From Candidatus Poribacteria bacterium (GTDB lineage Bacteria; Poribacteria; WGA-4E; WGA-3G): a stretch of DNA of 64,000 bases. A program made the translations under genes and the position numbers. The stretch spans positions 81,394 through 145,393 of the forward strand of contig VXMD01000020.1 of NCBI GenBank assembly GCA_009841255.1, written 5' to 3'. The first letter of the stretch is position 1; each line of letters starts with the position of its first letter. Positions 52,813 through 62,089 of the stretch are shown here, one piece after another. The notes beneath the pieces are model-generated. The model ran no database searches. It was not told where the DNA came from and saw nothing but the letters and a program-made list of their open reading frames with translations.

Positions 52813-52831
52813 GGGCGAGGGGACCTCGCCC
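52813..52831. terminator. Hairpin between SWIM/cas1 remnant and cas6
   Basis: GGGCGAGG-GGA-CCTCGCCC, an 8-bp GC stem between convergent transcripts. There is no T-run, so it may be a repeat-type hairpin doubling as a transcript end. Confidence 0.5.
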
Positions 52832-52862
52832 CTACGTACATTCCTGTTTGTAGTTGTGCGAT

Positions 52863-53834
52863 TCATCGCATGTCAATGACTCGATACTGTCCATACCCGA
52901 AAGCCGTGTGATGCCCGATGTGCAAGGACTCCCCGAGAAAAATAAAGGGGAGGAAGGGAGTTATGTCACCTTCAAAACGGATGGTGCCTATGAATCCACT
53001 CATTGGAATCCTTGCTTTCGCGCGGTGAGAGTAGCGACCCCGCTGCAGCCACTGCAAACAAGATTGATGTGAAACCGACTGCGCCGTCACAATCAAACCG
53101 TGTGCATCCACCTCCGCGTCCACGTCTTCCCCACAATGAAAATAATTCAGGAACCGGATCCGCCGGAGTAGATTCCGGATGAGGTGTTCAAACGTAAGTC
53201 TACTCGTCCACTTCCCGTCGACCTTGATACTCGTAGGTGTAAGAAATTTCAGTTCAATCGTATCGGCGGTGTGAGGCGTGGCGTGCATTACATCCGCAAG
53301 TCGAAGAACGATGCCGTCATCCGTCAGCATTTCAGAGGCTGCTGTGTAAATGGTCTGAGGCGGATCGTTACCATGTGCGGACAGACTTTCGACGCTATCC
53401 AGTTGACACTGCCCGCGTTCCCCTTGGAGACCGATCCGTCGTTTCCCCATCTGATCGAAGGTAAACACCATCCACGGCAACAGGTTGATTGCCTCGCCGA
53501 TAAGCGTCAGGTTGCAGGTGAAGGTATCCCCCGGTGCGAAGTCCGATTTCCCAGTGCGGGGTGGCTCAAGGATAAACGGGTGCGGTGCATACGGTTGACC
53601 TCGGAGCATCGGACTGTCGTCCGGCACGGGTGTTTCAAAACATTTGGAGTAGACGCACCGTTCTGGGAACCGACACCGTTTCTCACACTCCTGTGCGGTG
53701 CCGACGCACGTAATGTGGTGCAGGAGATACCCGAACCCACCCCGGAAGACATTGCCCTTGTTTTGTGGCATCCTCAGCGATTCTTGGACGGTATAGGTGA
53801 AGCTGTAGCGTGCAAAGCGGAAGTTTTGGAGCAT
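52863..53834 (-). CDS. cas6: CRISPR RNA endoribonuclease Cas6
   Basis: A 323-residue RAMP-fold RNase that cuts repeat RNA to give crRNAs with an ATTGAAAC handle. The C-terminal glycine-rich region GFIGTIRFEGDITPFLPFIF and HIGHHTAFGYGQYRV is typical. A cysteine cluster at residues 43, 50, 54, 60 and 65 marks the Cas6 subfamily with a probable metal-binding insertion. It begins 7 nt after the CARF/Card1-like gene and is the last gene of the leftward cmr transcript. A fragment of a second cas6 start lies at 54962-55072. Confidence 0.92.
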   Translation of the reverse strand: MLQNFRFARYSFTYTVQESLRMPQNKGNVFRGGFGYLLHHITCVGTAQECEKRCRFPERCVYSKCFETPVPDDSPMLRGQPYAPHPFILEPPRTGKSDFAPGDTFTCNLTLIGEAINLLPWMVFTFDQMGKRRIGLQGERGQCQLDSVESLSAHGNDPPQTIYTAASEMLTDDGIVLRLADVMHATPHTADTIELKFLTPTSIKVDGKWTSRLTFEHLIRNLLRRIRFLNYFHCGEDVDAEVDAHGLIVTAQSVSHQSCLQWLQRGRYSHRAKARIPMSGFIGTIRFEGDITPFLPFIFLGESLHIGHHTAFGYGQYRVIDMR

Positions 53835-53841
53835 GGTATGT

Positions 53842-54939
53842 TCACGTCCAACCGAAAGCAGTACGGACGTAATGATGAAATGTGTGTTGGAGATGATACC
53901 ATGTATCTTTTCCCCAGATTTCTAAAGACAGGTTTGCATGTCCCGTTGCTTCTTTCAATTCGGCTTGGATAAGCTGCTGTGCCTTTTGTGAAGCCCTACA
54001 CAACACGATGGCGCGTGCCTCAACACCCCCGAGTTGCCGCATCCGTAAAATAGCCTCCATCCCTTTGTGCTTCACCGTGGCATGGTCAGAAGCAAGGGTA
54101 CACGAAACAACAACGATTTGGTAGCCTAATACTGCAACCACGTCAAGTTCAAAAGGCTTCACACTCGCGTCTGATACATTGGCTCGCCGGACATACACTT
54201 TGTGGAAAAGTCTATAGTTGTTCCGATCCGGGCACTCTCGAGAGATGTCTACCAAGGCATCCTGAAAGGCGGCATACGCTCCATACTCAAGAAGTTCCGG
54301 TGTCAAATGCCTACCGCTATTGAGTGCTGTCCGGCCTTTCGCCAATTGTTCTCCGATGAGCGTGTTGGGAGCCGGACAATTTCTCGTTAGATTGTCACCC
54401 AATTCATCCCAGTATTCATACGGAAATGGACCGAGTTCAAAACCGTTAAGTTCCGCAATGCGCTGCAGCCAAGGCTCGACTCCCTTACGGGTATCTGAGA
54501 CTAAAACATTTCCGTTCCGGTCTATAAGAGTCGCGCCTGCGTCGGCACGTGGATCCAGATAGGAGGTTTCTATATCCATATTTTGCAATGAAAGGACAAT
54601 CTTAATACTTTCTGCCGCAGCGACAGTTTCAACGCACATCACTTTCGTACCACCTGTATAATGCACGTGAAGGTGAGTCGTGTTGTCTGGCAAATTGTGT
54701 AGGAGGTTCTGGATTATGTCGTTGCGTACAGTCGCTGGATTCCCGGATACCGTTTCAATTGTATCAATAGAGAATGCCTCGCGACTCCATACCAGCAATC
54801 GGTCCCGTTCAGGTTTTGTTTCTTTCGTATGCACCAGTCGTACATGGAGAGGGGTTGGCAGGTTATCCTTCAGATGATGGAGTGCCACCCAAACAGGGAG
54901 TGGATTGGTGCCAACTGTAAGCATGAGGAGTGTTCCCAT
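53842..54939 (-). CDS. CARF protein with Card1-like (DUF1887) nuclease-fold C-terminus
   Basis: A 365-residue ancillary effector of type III CRISPR. The N-terminal CARF domain has TVGTNPLP (8-15) and HYTGGTKVM (93-101), which bind cyclic oligoadenylate. The C-terminal third fits the Card1/Can2-type PD-(D/E)XK domain: FELDVVAVLGYQIVVVSCT (263-281) and KHKGMEAILRMRQLGG. The Asp (266) is kept, but the expected E-x-K reads S-C-T (279-281), so nuclease activity is uncertain unless a displaced Lys substitutes. It probably acts on single-stranded DNA or RNA after target recognition if active. It lies in the cmr operon between a cas6 fragment and intact cas6. Confidence 0.82.
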   Translation of the reverse strand: MGTLLMLTVGTNPLPVWVALHHLKDNLPTPLHVRLVHTKETKPERDRLLVWSREAFSIDTIETVSGNPATVRNDIIQNLLHNLPDNTTHLHVHYTGGTKVMCVETVAAAESIKIVLSLQNMDIETSYLDPRADAGATLIDRNGNVLVSDTRKGVEPWLQRIAELNGFELGPFPYEYWDELGDNLTRNCPAPNTLIGEQLAKGRTALNSGRHLTPELLEYGAYAAFQDALVDISRECPDRNNYRLFHKVYVRRANVSDASVKPFELDVVAVLGYQIVVVSCTLASDHATVKHKGMEAILRMRQLGGVEARAIVLCRASQKAQQLIQAELKEATGHANLSLEIWGKDTWYHLQHTFHHYVRTAFGWT

Positions 54940-54961
54940 GGTGGCAGTTTCCTCCGGTTTT

Positions 54962-55072
54962 CTACAAATTTTGCCTGCCTCCGAAAATGTTATACTTGTA
55001 CGATAGCCTTTTCAGCCGTTCTTGGACGGTATAGGTGAAACGATAGTGTGCGAATCGAAAGTTCTGGAGCAT
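54962..55072 (-). pseudogene. 5' remnant of a second cas6
   Basis: ATG 55072 opens a 36-codon frame, MLQNFRFAHYRFTYTVQE then unrelated residues to a TAG. Sixteen of the first 18 residues equal the start of the intact Cas6, and 21 nt (TTCACCTATACCGTCCAAGA plus A) are identical. Similarity ends after about 20 codons. It is a leftover of a cas6 gene ahead of the CARF gene. Confidence 0.85.
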
Positions 55073-55090
55073 AACAGGGATTGAATCTTA

Positions 55091-56215
55091 TCAATTTGGA
55101 TTGTTGTTCACCGTGTTTCGGGCACCATATCTGTGAAGTTTTAGTGTGCCATTGTCTTTTGAACAACTAACGCGAATTCCTCGGGCAACTCGGAATGTAA
55201 AGATACCCGGAAAACGTTGTAACCTTTTAAACCGAAAGCCACCTCCCTCGAGCACTGCTGTATCACCAGCACAGTCTTCAAGCCTATACGCAATCTGTGC
55301 TAATGTCTCTTGAAGTTCTAACCGTGCTTTGGCTTCGTTTTGCTGGTTAAAGTCATTTTGGAATTTTGGCAAGTATTCCAATCGAGGGAATGGTAGTAAC
55401 GATTTAGTCAAAAAATTCGATTTCGTCCGATGCCAAACCAACTCTCCCCATGCAGATAACCCAGCATAGGACTCTACTAATTCAAGCAGCGTGTCCGGGA
55501 TGCCTATAAGTTCCCCAATCGGGTAAAGTTTTCCAGCAGCCATCAACGCAAATTGCATTTGACGGTTCTCAATAACGGTGGTGTCAATCTGAATCGGTAG
55601 ACGAGGAATCCTAATTAGTTCGCTCGAACCTTCAAAGATATAAACAGTCTCGTCTGCGTAGAATGTCCCGAAGGTCTGCATGTACCCTTGCAAACTTTTG
55701 AAACCACCCACAAGGTTGAAAACCACTTGATTTTCGCCATCACGTTGCCATGACACCGTGTTCTCCAACCACTTGATGAGTTCCTTTGTGCCTGCAGCAA
55801 AGTTCTCAGTATTTTTCGTGGATAGTTTCGGAGGCGTGAAAATATCTACATTAAAATCCTGAGATTCAAGGAAATCCCTAATGAGTTCGCCCGTTTGCTG
55901 CCCTTGTGCTGTGTCGGTACAGATGAGATAGTGTATATCAGAACTACCTTGAGGTAATTGATCCCCATAAATGCCGTAGATACCATTCAATTCGGCACTG
56001 ATTTGGCGGTTTGTTTGAACATCATCTTGTAACAGTTTTTTGAGTGCCCGTTCAGCGAGCGTATCAATGACCTTTTTTGTTTCAGGTGTTAATTTGTCCT
56101 GTTTGAAATTTGCTGAATCCCGAAGCATTCCGAACCAAGTGCCCTCATCTGGCTCTCCTCTATCAATGAGATTTGTCAGGATACTTGTGCCAATAGTTGA
56201 TATAACAAAACGCAT
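55091..56215 (-). CDS. CARF-RelE effector (Cami1-like mRNA interferase)
   Basis: A 374-residue protein. The N-terminal CARF domain has STIGTSILTNL (6-16) and NLVGGFKS (167-174), the sites for cyclic oligoadenylate. A middle helical region follows. Residues 328-374 look like a RelE-type toxin end (FRFKRLQRFPGIFTFRVARG...IRVSCSKDNGTLKLHRYG). CARF-RelE proteins (Cami1) cut mRNA on ribosomes when activated by type III signalling. The RelE part is short, so catalytic completeness needs checking. GGAG lies 7 nt before the ATG, and it starts 13 nt after cmr6. It is the first ancillary gene after the Cmr complex genes. Confidence 0.82.
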   Translation of the reverse strand: MRFVISTIGTSILTNLIDRGEPDEGTWFGMLRDSANFKQDKLTPETKKVIDTLAERALKKLLQDDVQTNRQISAELNGIYGIYGDQLPQGSSDIHYLICTDTAQGQQTGELIRDFLESQDFNVDIFTPPKLSTKNTENFAAGTKELIKWLENTVSWQRDGENQVVFNLVGGFKSLQGYMQTFGTFYADETVYIFEGSSELIRIPRLPIQIDTTVIENRQMQFALMAAGKLYPIGELIGIPDTLLELVESYAGLSAWGELVWHRTKSNFLTKSLLPFPRLEYLPKFQNDFNQQNEAKARLELQETLAQIAYRLEDCAGDTAVLEGGGFRFKRLQRFPGIFTFRVARGIRVSCSKDNGTLKLHRYGARNTVNNNPN

Positions 56216-56228
56216 TATGAATCTCCGA

Positions 56229-57722
56229 TTATTGATTGGTATAAGTTCTTAAAACTAATTTTCCGTTTTCTATACCACCACATTCAATCGTCCGCCCCCC
56301 TTCAACATCAACTGCGTCAGGAACTACGCCTTCATTCTCCAAATCTTCCGCAATATTCCAAAGTTTTCCGGCAAATAAATTACGTTCATCCTGCGTCAAT
56401 CCCGCAAACATGTTGCCGTTTTCCAAATTATCAGCAACCTGCAAGAGTTGCTCCTGAAGCAATTCACGGTCATCATCCGATAGGGAGCGGTTGAGAGTTC
56501 GGCGAAAATCAATTGCAATCTGCAGTAATTCCTCCTGAAGCAATTTGCGTTGCTCTACTGTTGAGTTCCTAAGCGTTCGTCTAAATTGAGCACGATAGAC
56601 CAGATTGGGAAATGCTGGTAGTTCTTCTTCAAAAAGTTTATCTTTTGTTTTTTCCCACACCCATTTTCCGAACTCTGAAGGCACAACTATGCCTGCCTCC
56701 GTTTCAATCAAGATTTCAGGAATTTCATTAATTCCGCCAATGCTTTCAACTTCACAAATCTTCTCTATTAGGATGATGGCGAATTTCGGTGCGTAACTCA
56801 CAAGTGGTTCAATGTCAATATAGATGGATTCCCATCGATTGGAATCATTGTGGTAAATATTATAAGCTTGGTCAAGACTCAATTTTTCAGCAAATTCGTA
56901 TTTAAGTTCATCAGTTATGTCGTTAAGTTCCGAGAAGTACCCATAACCGACCGCGCTTTTTGCCCCGAATCCTTGATTGGCAATCGCCTCCGTAAACCAA
57001 TCTGTGACAAGTTGGAGGGGGCCCGTCTCTTTTGCGACAATTAGAAACCGGAAATGGGTATTCTTAAGAGTAAGGAAATAAATCTGAATCAACCTCTGAT
57101 AGTCAGTTGGAAACGCGCCACGCGTGTAGTAATCGGAAAAATGGGGGTTCATGATGTCAACATCAAAATGAACACCACTATTAGGTAAAGCGTCAAAAAA
57201 TTGGACCATTCCTGCGGATTTTTGGCTGCCAAAAACATCAACGAAATTCTTCTTTTTTTGTTTCAGATCAGCGGGATCCCTGGCTTCGATGTCTCGCGTT
57301 GCCAATTTTTCGTCGTTCCCGAAATATTCCTGGATGACCCAACTCCGCACAACACCTTTAAGAGCACTGCCTGGAAGATAGGGAATACCGTAAACGTGGT
57401 GAAGCGTCATATTAGTTTCTTGAACATGATTACCGCCAAGCCCAACTACCATTCGCCAGTCTATCCGCGAGGTGGCACAATAGAAGTATCCGTTTGAGGC
57501 GAAATACCGCAGCTGATCTGTCTGTCGGTCCCTCAAAGGTTCAAGTACCTTCTGTGAACCCGCCAAACTCAGTGTCTGATTGGGTTGTTTGGCTTGCAAT
57601 CCAAATGTAGTTTTTTCTCGATCTGACCGAGTAACAAGAAAATGATGATAACGTAAGGCGAAGTTTGAAACCTCTGCGTGCGTCACGATGTCTCGCGTGT
57701 CAGAAGGACAATAAATCTGCAT
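56229..57722 (-). CDS. cmr6: Type III-B subunit Cmr6 with long C-terminal extension
   Basis: A RAMP subunit of the Cmr complex. The core is recognisable at HVYGIPYLPGSALKGVVRSW (about 108-127), FGSQKSAGMVQFFDALP and NQGFGAKSAVGYGYF (about 250-264). At 497 residues it is much longer than usual Cmr6 (about 250-350). The extra C-terminal part includes three repeats of a LLQEELLQIA-x-x-RRTLN-type helical unit between about 375 and 470, and ends in a beta-like GGRTIECGGIENGKLVLRTY. The ATG overlaps the cmr5 stop by 1 nt. The extension is in frame and might bind a partner, for instance the CARF-RelE protein encoded next. Confidence 0.88.
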   Translation of the reverse strand: MQIYCPSDTRDIVTHAEVSNFALRYHHFLVTRSDREKTTFGLQAKQPNQTLSLAGSQKVLEPLRDRQTDQLRYFASNGYFYCATSRIDWRMVVGLGGNHVQETNMTLHHVYGIPYLPGSALKGVVRSWVIQEYFGNDEKLATRDIEARDPADLKQKKKNFVDVFGSQKSAGMVQFFDALPNSGVHFDVDIMNPHFSDYYTRGAFPTDYQRLIQIYFLTLKNTHFRFLIVAKETGPLQLVTDWFTEAIANQGFGAKSAVGYGYFSELNDITDELKYEFAEKLSLDQAYNIYHNDSNRWESIYIDIEPLVSYAPKFAIILIEKICEVESIGGINEIPEILIETEAGIVVPSEFGKWVWEKTKDKLFEEELPAFPNLVYRAQFRRTLRNSTVEQRKLLQEELLQIAIDFRRTLNRSLSDDDRELLQEQLLQVADNLENGNMFAGLTQDERNLFAGKLWNIAEDLENEGVVPDAVDVEGGRTIECGGIENGKLVLRTYTNQ

Positions 57723-58114
57723 CAGTTATCCTCCTCCACGCCTTTCATTAGACTATCGACAAAACGCCGAACCCAATTCAACAAGGCTAAGGTCTCAGTC
57801 GTAATCCGCCGATATTCGTTGGAGGGTTTATCAATAACAATATCCACAAGATCTTGATTCGCTTCAATCAGCTGTTTATGGATTAGCCATTTGCCAATCA
57901 TATCATACAGTTTTGTGTTTCCGTCATCTCGCTTGTTGATGAATGCCAGTGTCTGCCCAAGTCCGTTCGTTTTAATAAGTACGGGGAGTTTTTTCGCACC
58001 TGATTTGTACTTTTTCTTCATATCTTCGTTGGAATTTTGGGCGACTTCATTAACGCTATCATAAGCGAATTTCGCACGGCCTTGTTCAATGCCTCGGATA
58101 CCGTTTTCGTTCAT
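57722..58114 (-). CDS. cmr5: Type III-B small subunit Cmr5
   Basis: A 130-residue all-helical protein starting NENGIRGIEQGRAKFAYDSV, with KKKYKSGAKKLPVLIKTNGL, the conserved Cmr5 pattern of a helix, a K-x-Y-S-x-KLPxLI loop and GLGQTLAFI. It forms the small-subunit filament along the Cmr backbone. AAGGAG lies 6 nt before the ATG. It is directly downstream of cmr4. Confidence 0.93.
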   Translation of the reverse strand: MNENGIRGIEQGRAKFAYDSVNEVAQNSNEDMKKKYKSGAKKLPVLIKTNGLGQTLAFINKRDDGNTKLYDMIGKWLIHKQLIEANQDLVDIVIDKPSNEYRRITTETLALLNWVRRFVDSLMKGVEEDN

Positions 58115-59104
58115 TTAAATCTCCTTATCTTTGTAAACTCTGGTCCGAACAATCCCTTTACCAATCGTAGCGTTCCCACCTAACTGAATTATTGATGGAA
58201 GTCCATCTTCAAGGAAATCCATCACCTTTTCCGACTCATCGCAGTTTTTTTCCTTTTCCTGCTCGGTCAACTGGAAGATACCTTTATCGTCATCGCTTTC
58301 CTGAAATATAGGGGAAGCCAAGGCAAGGGAATAGAGAATCGAATCGGAAGGAAGATATTCTTCGTACCACAGTGCTCCTTTTTGTACGGTACCAGTTTTC
58401 TGATCAATCTTAATTCGAGCGATGACCTCCGTTGAGAGCGTCACAAAGTCTCGAAAATCGTCGTTGTTTAATATGGCAAGGCTATTTTGTATTTTCTTCC
58501 GCCAATACTCGTAGACCCCATCCGAAGGCATGCAGTTTTCAGCAATCCACTTGGCAAGATTTTTACAATCGTCGGTCTCATGGACTTCAAAAGTATACTC
58601 TTCCAAAACAATCTTATTGTCACTGACGATGAGTTCGCTATCAGTTGGAACTTGATTTTCCTGCGGAGGTGGAAAGTCAAGGGTAATGCTCGGTTCGCAA
58701 ATAGATAAGTCGTGTTTAAAACGTTCAAGTACAGCAGGACAGGTAATCCATCCGAAAACTCCTGAAACCGACTTGACCGGGAACAGCAAAAGGCGTGCAT
58801 CGGTAAATCCTAAGGCACCTGCATGCAGATCGCCTTGCTCATGACCAAAGACTAAGTTAATGGCTTCCTTGTAGTCATCATCTTCGACAGCAGTAATGTT
58901 CCAGCCGCATTCAAGTGCCTTCAGGTCGGGCTGGGTACTGAAAACTTCTCGGACCGCTCCCTTAATGCCCGATGATTCAATTTTAGGGTAGCTTGTATGC
59001 TTTTCACGCTGAATCGGTAGATCTACGATGCCGAGATCGCTACCACTTCCAGCGTGCAGTGAGGTTTCAACAATTAAAAATAGAGGTTTGGCAGATTTGA
59101 ACAT
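58115..59104 (-). CDS. cmr4: Type III-B backbone subunit Cmr4
   Basis: A 329-residue RAMP protein, the repeated backbone and target-RNA nuclease of the Cmr complex. The N-terminus reads ETSLHAGSGSDLGIVDLPIQ; Asp28 in IVDLPIQRE is at the position of the catalytic Asp of Cmr4. ESSGIKGAVREVF is the RAMP Gly-rich helix, and LGGNATIGKGIVR the C-terminal Gly-loop. Length is typical. It lies 1 nt before the cmr5 start and 23 nt after cmr3. Confidence 0.94.
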   Translation of the reverse strand: MFKSAKPLFLIVETSLHAGSGSDLGIVDLPIQREKHTSYPKIESSGIKGAVREVFSTQPDLKALECGWNITAVEDDDYKEAINLVFGHEQGDLHAGALGFTDARLLLFPVKSVSGVFGWITCPAVLERFKHDLSICEPSITLDFPPPQENQVPTDSELIVSDNKIVLEEYTFEVHETDDCKNLAKWIAENCMPSDGVYEYWRKKIQNSLAILNNDDFRDFVTLSTEVIARIKIDQKTGTVQKGALWYEEYLPSDSILYSLALASPIFQESDDDKGIFQLTEQEKEKNCDESEKVMDFLEDGLPSIIQLGGNATIGKGIVRTRVYKDKEI

Positions 59105-59127
59105 AATATTTTTCTTCGTTACTCCTT

Positions 59128-60213
59128 TCAGACTGTGCCAATATACGCGAGTCCGAATCCTTCTTGCGCGCGTTGGTCGCTAATATTTTTGTAATGCAAA
59201 CAGTTCAAAATCTTATCGACATCCGCACCGTTGGTTAACTGAAAGTAGTAAACACTTCCAGCAGGAACTGCTCGGTATGTACTCTTAGGACGGCTGTGGG
59301 CAACATCCCATCCACCAACATGCACATGATTCCCTACAGCAGCGGTAATCAGTTCAATATCTGGATGAAGATCTTTAGGAAACCAACCATCATCGAAAAT
59401 AGCGTGTGTAACCAAATAAAGTTTGAATTTCCGGGAGGCACTCACTTTATCTTTTAGGATAATTCGATCACCATCCGAAAGTGGGTCAGTGTTTTGAGAA
59501 ATCTTACGATATGCAAACCCTTTACCCTCTCCACCCAGTTTAATCAATGCCCTTTTGGGAACCTGATCAATTCCGTCAACGTCAACGACAAACCCCAACG
59601 TTGAATCGACAAAGCGTTTCATATTAATTCGATAGAGCATACCGTCAGCAGCTGTCAAAGTTTTATAATTTCGTGTAATACCCACCTTCGGTTCATCAAT
59701 GATAAAGTTTGATTCTTCTGACATGAGGTCCTGCGTTTCACCACGGAGATATTTTCGTAGATTACCACACGAGATATAACCATCAGTATGTTCAACCTGC
59801 TTTTTGGAATCCTTCCAAGTCAGAAGGGCAGGCAATTCAGCATTGGAGGTAAACGCGTCGCTTGGTGATTCAAGTGATAGCAGGTATAACCTTGGGTCCT
59901 GGGACTTCTTTTCAGACACTAAGTCGCGCGGCGTTGGATAGTAAAGAGAATCCTCACTACGCCCTAAGAACACGCCTTTAATATGAATTGATGCACCATC
60001 CAAAGACTGCTTTGTTCCGATAACCGATTTCATCTGATCATTGGCAAACTGTGCTATATCACCGTAGAAAGCAATATAAGCGGTTCGTAACGCGCCCATC
60101 ACGGTTGAGGGAAACGGCGTTTCGATAGAGTATCCTTCTGATTGCTCACCTCGCGTGAAAGGCTTACCGTCACGGAAGAAAAAAGTATCATTCGGTTTCA
60201 GAAATAGCTGCAT
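59128..60213 (-). CDS. cmr3: Type III-B subunit Cmr3
   Basis: A 361-residue RAMP protein from ATG 60213 (GGAGAG just upstream); the longer frame begins inside cas10 and lacks an RBS. The start QLFLKPNDTFFFRDGKPF is the classic Cmr3 opening, and TPFPSTVMGALRTAY the first RAMP motif. It caps the crRNA 5' handle next to Cas10. The coding region overlaps the end of cas10 by 26 nt, showing translational coupling. Confidence 0.93.
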   Translation of the reverse strand: MQLFLKPNDTFFFRDGKPFTRGEQSEGYSIETPFPSTVMGALRTAYIAFYGDIAQFANDQMKSVIGTKQSLDGASIHIKGVFLGRSEDSLYYPTPRDLVSEKKSQDPRLYLLSLESPSDAFTSNAELPALLTWKDSKKQVEHTDGYISCGNLRKYLRGETQDLMSEESNFIIDEPKVGITRNYKTLTAADGMLYRINMKRFVDSTLGFVVDVDGIDQVPKRALIKLGGEGKGFAYRKISQNTDPLSDGDRIILKDKVSASRKFKLYLVTHAIFDDGWFPKDLHPDIELITAAVGNHVHVGGWDVAHSRPKSTYRAVPAGSVYYFQLTNGADVDKILNCLHYKNISDQRAQEGFGLAYIGTV

Positions 60214-62080
60214 CACTCTCTCCTTCTCGTGCGATAAAGTTAACAATCTCCAAAAAACAGATAAAGTCATCAAACTTCATCCGTTTCTCAGCTAGTAGTG
60301 GAGCCAAATTTTCAATATTTTCAGAAATTCTGTCTTGAACCTTCTCATCCGAACGAACTTTCTCGTTCACAGCACGCCGGATTAAACGCTCAAGCTCAGA
60401 TTCTACAATACCGGGCAATTCCAGATCACCACTGAGGTCAGTAAGACGCGTAAAGACATCGCGGAAAGTATACATAAACTTCTTGGATACCTCTCCTGCC
60501 TTAATAAGTCCAATGAGATTTTCACCTACTGTAACCATGTCAATGTTTTTACCGTCCACCCCTGGATATTTCCATTTAAAAACGGTTTGCGAAACGTTAC
60601 CAGAGTGTTTCAAAAGTGCAATTCCAAGGGCATCTTTTCCATCAACCGATTTTGCTGCACGTTCCATGCCCCGTGCACGTTCTAACACATCACCAAGGGG
60701 GACTTTGCAGTGGGCAATACAAACACCTGCGGATGCTGTTGAAGCAGGGTTCTCGCCATTGTTTAAGTTCGGAAACCCACATCGGAGCTCCCGAAGAATA
60801 TTGCATAAGTCTGCAAGATTCACCAATGCAAGTACATCGTCGCCTCCAGCGTAGATAAGTTTCCCAAGGTAGTTCTTCTCCACGATTTGACGCACTTTTG
60901 TCGTATAAGCATTTAGTTTGCTACTAATTTTGGTATGCGCTTCCGAGTTCTCGGCTTGGGAAACTGTTTGTCCCATTCCGTCGCCATCAAGGGCAATCAC
61001 CGCAAAGTATCGGCTCGGCTCAAAGCCGACTTTTTTGATTAATTCTCGACGAAGTTTGTTGCCCTTGTTAAGTGCACTTTCCTGTTCACTTATTCCGTAG
61101 TAACGTTCAAGGTTTTGCGGTGAAAACGATTCCTCAAAAAGCCAGTCCCCATCCACATTCCAATTTCTTTGAATTTCATGGAGTTTAGGAACAGGATTTA
61201 CGGTTACTTCAATTTGATTGTTATTATCATTCTTAAGTGTGTTAATTACTTCAACGAACTCTTTGTAGGTCTTATCCTTAGCAATTTGAAGTTTGAAATT
61301 GGCTGTAGACACTTCGGAGGTAGATGGAAAAGATAATTGTTTAATCTCTTCAAATTTTTGACCAAAATAGTCTGTAGCAAGACGCTTGGTAAGACACACC
61401 GTGCAAAGTGCCTCACCTTGCCGACAATATTTTGCACGACGTTGAGCGAACAGTCGCCACCATTTCATTGGATTATCTCTGCTATCGTGAAATATCTCCC
61501 GATCCCCACAAAGCGAACACTTTCGTCCGCTTTCGCGCACTTGATAAAAAGCACGGCAGTTTTTAACAGAGGCTAACCTTGCACCGGTTTGAGCGTACCA
61601 ATCTTCGTAAGACCCACCGGATCGACTCGAAACCACCCAATAGATTTGAAAGAAATTCTTAATTTGTCTTTTAAAGAGTTGATCCGCATCAGTATTATTC
61701 CATGTCCGATTACCAACCGTTTTGACAAATATCTCAACAGCGTGCCTTGCGATTTTCTCGAATTCACATTGGACAGTAGCTTCAACATACTGCATTGTTT
61801 GGGTCAATTCTTCGATTGAGAGTTTTTCGCTCAGAGCCAGAAAGAGGTTTGGAAAGGAAGGTAGGGTAATATCCGTACTTCGCCAAGCATCAAATGGAGA
61901 ATTATCTCCAATGGAAGGATAGATAATCTTGACCCCATCTTTGTCATAAAGTTGATTGATTGCAGTTGCATTGAGATGTGATAGAATATAGCTACCGAGC
62001 CATAAATCTTCTGTTTTACGCGCCGTTGTAATAAACCCTTGTACAGGAGTAATTGTGAATAAAATGAGATTTTCAGCCAT
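60188..62080 (-). CDS. cmr2: Cas10 (Cmr2), cyclase-type, without HD domain
   Basis: The 630-residue large subunit of the Cmr complex. It starts directly with the first Palm-type domain (ENLILFTITPVQGFITTARK, then TEDLWLGSYILSHL), so the N-terminal HD DNase domain is absent. A zinc finger has Cys188, 191, 226 and 229 (with Cys219 nearby), and the second Palm has YAGGDDVLAL with intact GGDD at 412-415. It should therefore make cyclic oligoadenylate on target binding but not cut DNA, so immunity must depend on Cmr4 and the CARF effectors. AGGA precedes the ATG by 7 nt. Confidence 0.95.
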   Translation of the reverse strand: MAENLILFTITPVQGFITTARKTEDLWLGSYILSHLNATAINQLYDKDGVKIIYPSIGDNSPFDAWRSTDITLPSFPNLFLALSEKLSIEELTQTMQYVEATVQCEFEKIARHAVEIFVKTVGNRTWNNTDADQLFKRQIKNFFQIYWVVSSRSGGSYEDWYAQTGARLASVKNCRAFYQVRESGRKCSLCGDREIFHDSRDNPMKWWRLFAQRRAKYCRQGEALCTVCLTKRLATDYFGQKFEEIKQLSFPSTSEVSTANFKLQIAKDKTYKEFVEVINTLKNDNNNQIEVTVNPVPKLHEIQRNWNVDGDWLFEESFSPQNLERYYGISEQESALNKGNKLRRELIKKVGFEPSRYFAVIALDGDGMGQTVSQAENSEAHTKISSKLNAYTTKVRQIVEKNYLGKLIYAGGDDVLALVNLADLCNILRELRCGFPNLNNGENPASTASAGVCIAHCKVPLGDVLERARGMERAAKSVDGKDALGIALLKHSGNVSQTVFKWKYPGVDGKNIDMVTVGENLIGLIKAGEVSKKFMYTFRDVFTRLTDLSGDLELPGIVESELERLIRRAVNEKVRSDEKVQDRISENIENLAPLLAEKRMKFDDFICFLEIVNFIAREGESDAAISETE

Positions 62081-62089
62081 TACATATTC

